From: Candidatus Omnitrophota bacterium | GTDB lineage: Bacteria; Omnitrophota; Gorgyraeia; Velamenicoccales; Velamenicoccaceae | Length of the DNA: 31,925 nt | Assembly: GCA_003451585.1 (NCBI GenBank) | Contig: DMEU01000009.1 | Span: 1 to 31,925, forward strand | Direction: 5' to 3' | Shown: piece after piece, positions 31,643 to 31,925 of the stretch | Layout: each line of letters begins with the position of its first letter | How positions within the stretch are numbered: the stretch's first letter is position 1 | Notes under the pieces: generated by a model | What the model saw: only the letters and a program-made list of their open reading frames with translations | Databases searched by the model: none | Told to the model about the DNA's origin: nothing | Program-made: the position numbers and the translations under genes

Positions 31643-31707
31643 CCTCACCGGGCCGCCGGTAATAGCCAATTTTAGCCTCCCAAAGCCGCTTCCGGCATTT
31701 TTTCCGT
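31643..31707 (-). repeat. Dispersed repeat, copy C (inverted relative to A and B)
   Basis: On the minus strand it reads a B-type module (ACGGAAAAAATGCCG then AAGCGGCTT) directly joined to an A-type module ending GGCGGCCCGGTGA. Match to 237-272 is about 31/35 and to the A core about 29/36 by eye. It could also be read on the minus strand as the codons GKNAGSGFGRLKLAITGGPV, with no start or family evidence. Confidence 0.55.
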
Positions 31708-31737
31708 CTCCGGTGTCCTTTTGCGCTTCGCGCCCAT

Positions 31738-31832
31738 AAAAAAATACCTAAAAACACACAACTCGCCCTGGAATGATGAAAAGAACAGTGGAAACGGCTC
31801 GGACAAGTGTGTTTTCTTCACGGTATTTTTTT
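31738..31832. repeat. Long two-step inverted repeat
   Basis: AAAAAAATACC (31738-31748) pairs with GGTATTTTTTT (31822-31832), and inside it AAAACACAC (31751-31759) pairs with GTGTGTTTT (31807-31815). The ~47-base loop has no clear gene. On the plus strand the 3' arm ends in a run of seven T, so it could be a terminator; it is far from the last stop codon (135 bases). Confidence 0.5.
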
Positions 31833-31925
31833 ACTAAAAGGAAACAGTCGATCCAAAAACGCCAGAATCGGCTTTTAGCCTTCTTACCAACTTATATTTA
31901 CATAAACGCTACAGGGACGACGGTA

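Larger units (their letters stand above)
31604..31925. other. Non-coding right end with inverted repeat copy and long hairpin
   Basis: No supported gene lies in this 322-base stretch. It contains the inverted repeat copy (31643-31707), a small GCGC-TTC-GCGC hairpin (about 31723-31733) and a two-arm structure at 31738-31832. I see no clear promoter or terminator for the last gene. The window ends inside the region. Confidence 0.5.

Noticed and set aside
31643..31707. Protein-coding reading of the inverted repeat (GGPV-type peptide)
   Set aside because: No start codon, ribosome-binding site or recognised family; the frame is not kept in the left-end copies.

Overview
The window looks like chromosome from an uncultivated, anaerobic, Gram-negative-type bacterium. 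An outer-membrane beta-barrel, a Wza-type export protein and several lipoproteins imply a double membrane. Pta/AckA suggests fermentative or acetate-linked energy metabolism. The mix of an EPS export locus, a DUF6485-type Cys-rich protein and tightly overlapping genes fits Candidatus Omnitrophota or a neighbouring candidate phylum. That assignment is an inference from gene content and needs a phylogeny of PyrG or TrxB to confirm. No rRNA, tRNA, CRISPR array, transposase or integrase was recognised.

Layout: (1) 1-296 is non-coding and rich in inverted repeats; diverged parts of it recur, inverted, at 31643-31707. (2) 297-11979 is an exopolysaccharide (EPS) region. A glycoside hydrolase on the minus strand diverges from a plus-strand run: TPR-like protein, O-antigen ligase/polymerase, polyprenyl sugar-phosphate transferase, SurA-N-like lipoprotein, HAMP-only membrane protein and HExxH peptidase. 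A clear promoter then leads a secreted Pro-rich protein, an outer-membrane barrel, a Wza-like export protein and a Wzc-like tyrosine autokinase. (3) 12040-18454 starts with a terminator, a promoter and a large leader hairpin, followed by trxA-pta-ackA-panD-def-DUF6485-trxB, a flippase-like membrane protein, a NYN-domain protein and a DUF523 protein. (4) 18503-24583 holds an MBL-fold hydrolase, pyrG with a leader hairpin, a BamE-like lipoprotein coupled to an alpha-glucan phosphorylase, a small Cys protein, a PEBP-family protein and a small membrane protein. (5) 24625-31603 is a second glycan region: a minus-strand O-antigen ligase, diverging from GT2-GT4-WecA/MraY-like transferase-FAD oxidoreductase-GT2-coiled-coil secreted protein. 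(6) 31604-31925 is non-coding, with the inverted repeat copy and a long hairpin.

How the genes may work together: the two glycan regions together supply lipid-linked initiation (two different initiating enzyme types), glycosyl transfer, polymerisation (two Wzy/WaaL-like proteins), trans-envelope export and a possible trimming hydrolase. The central block couples thioredoxin redox chemistry to acetyl-CoA/acetate interconversion and cofactor supply. The least described parts are the lipoprotein/HAMP/peptidase trio at 5974-7646, the secreted protein at 7829, the structured trxA leader and the terminal inverted repeats.
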